NCBI GenBank assembly: GCA_002796205.1
Contig: PCWO01000028.1
Span: 2,153 to 7,421, forward strand
Length of the DNA stretch: 5,269 nt
Direction of reading: 5' to 3'
DNA from: Candidatus Liptonbacteria bacterium CG11_big_fil_rev_8_21_14_0_20_35_14
GTDB lineage: Bacteria > Patescibacteriota > Minisyncoccia > UBA6257 > XYB1-36-10
In this document: piece by piece, positions 4,697 through 5,269 of the stretch
Layout: the number at the start of each line of letters is the position of its first letter
How positions within the stretch are numbered: the stretch's first letter is position 1
Position numbers and translations under genes: made by a program
Notes under the pieces: generated by a model
The model's input: the letters and a program-made list of their open reading frames with translations, nothing else
Told to the model about the DNA's origin: nothing
The model's database searches: none

Positions 4697-5269
4697 TTAA
4701 TTTCCTATCTTATGCCCACCAAAAACAGCGCGAAGCATGGAAAGAATTTTTCCGGTAAATGTCGGGTTCTTTTTTGATCGGACACGGAAAAGATACGAGT
4801 CTTTGATAACTGGAGCAGAAATACCAAATTCTTTTGCGGTCTTAACCGTCCATTCTCCTTCGCCAGTATGAGCTACTACACCGGATGCTTTTTTTAGGTC
4901 ATCGCCATACTTTTTAAATCCCTCCTCCAACCATTGAGTCAAGCGTGAGGTAATAATACTGTTTTGATTGTACACATTAGCAACATCTCGCAGACGAAAC
5001 TTAAACGGCGCTTTTTGCAGTATCGCAAATCCTTCCGAGAGCGCCTGCATCATCCCGTACTCAATGCCGTTATGCACCATTTTCGCGAAATGTCCCGCTC
5101 CAGCCACCCCCATGTATCCGGAAGCCGTATCAGACAACGCGTCAAAAATCTTTTTGCTTTTTTGATATATCTTTTTATCTCCCCCCACCATAATGGCAAA
5201 TTTCCCAAGAGCGATAGAAACTGGACCACCGGAAACACCAACATCAAGAAAATGAATTCCTTTTACCTT
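4697..5269 (-). CDS. gnd: 6-phosphogluconate dehydrogenase (decarboxylating), C-terminal part; 5' end outside window
   Basis: The frame is open to the window edge at 5269, so 190 residues of the C-terminal part are visible and the N-terminal Rossmann domain is missing. Visible motifs are FLDVGVSGGPVSIALGKFAI (7-26 of the fragment), MVGGD (27-31), GAGHFAKMVHNGIEY (57-71) and LRAVFGGHK (179-187). K63, N67 and E70 match the catalytic Lys, substrate Asn and catalytic Glu of the family. R180 and H186 match the substrate-binding Arg and His near the C-terminus. The short C-terminus after the helical domain fits the short (about 300-residue) bacterial form. The enzyme oxidatively decarboxylates 6-phosphogluconate to ribulose-5-P in the pentose phosphate pathway. 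Coenzyme preference cannot be read because the Rossmann fold is not in view. It is the first gene seen of the minus-strand sugar operon; the operon promoter must lie beyond the window. Confidence 0.9.
   Translation of the reverse strand, partial: KVKGIHFLDVGVSGGPVSIALGKFAIMVGGDKKIYQKSKKIFDALSDTASGYMGVAGAGHFAKMVHNGIEYGMMQALSEGFAILQKAPFKFRLRDVANVYNQNSIITSRLTQWLEEGFKKYGDDLKKASGVVAHTGEGEWTVKTAKEFGISAPVIKDSYLFRVRSKKNPTFTGKILSMLRAVFGGHKIGN

Overview
The window reads as a piece of a small, low-GC bacterial genome, most likely a Patescibacteria/CPR-type organism. This is inferred from Lys/Ile/Asn-rich proteins, very tight gene spacing, start codons without recognisable Shine-Dalgarno sequences, and a central metabolism that uses a bifunctional phosphoglucose/phosphomannose isomerase and a HAD-type phosphomannomutase-like protein. 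The taxonomic call is inference; no rRNA or other marker gene is present.

Right half (1844-5269, all minus strand): a compact sugar-phosphate operon. In transcription order it encodes the C-terminal part of a 6-phosphogluconate dehydrogenase (cut by the window edge), a GH130 mannoside-phosphorylase-like protein, a HAD phosphomannomutase-like protein, and a bifunctional phosphoglucose/phosphomannose isomerase. Gaps are 10, 1 and 10 nt. The last three make a coherent inferred route: beta-mannoside + Pi <-> mannose-1-P <-> mannose-6-P <-> fructose-6-P.

Middle (1272-1843): no intact gene, but two broken ones on the minus strand. Just behind the isomerase lies the N-terminal quarter of a dual-specificity-phosphatase-like gene. 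It is frameshifted in a run of eight A and truncated at about 1681. Exactly there GC falls from about 38% to about 20%, and the AT-rich segment 1330-1638 carries the remains of a small multi-span membrane protein gene with one in-frame stop and no usable start codon. A candidate promoter follows at 1281-1309.

Left part (415-1271, minus strand): a two-gene toxin-antitoxin module. A Panacea/SocA-like (DUF4065) antitoxin gene overlaps by 4 bp a downstream 122-residue gene whose product resembles the RelE/ParE/HigB fold. Convergent with it, 10 bp away, is the 3' end of a major-facilitator transporter gene on the plus strand (1-404). The TA module plus the AT-rich debris looks like an accessory patch dropped at the end of the sugar operon.
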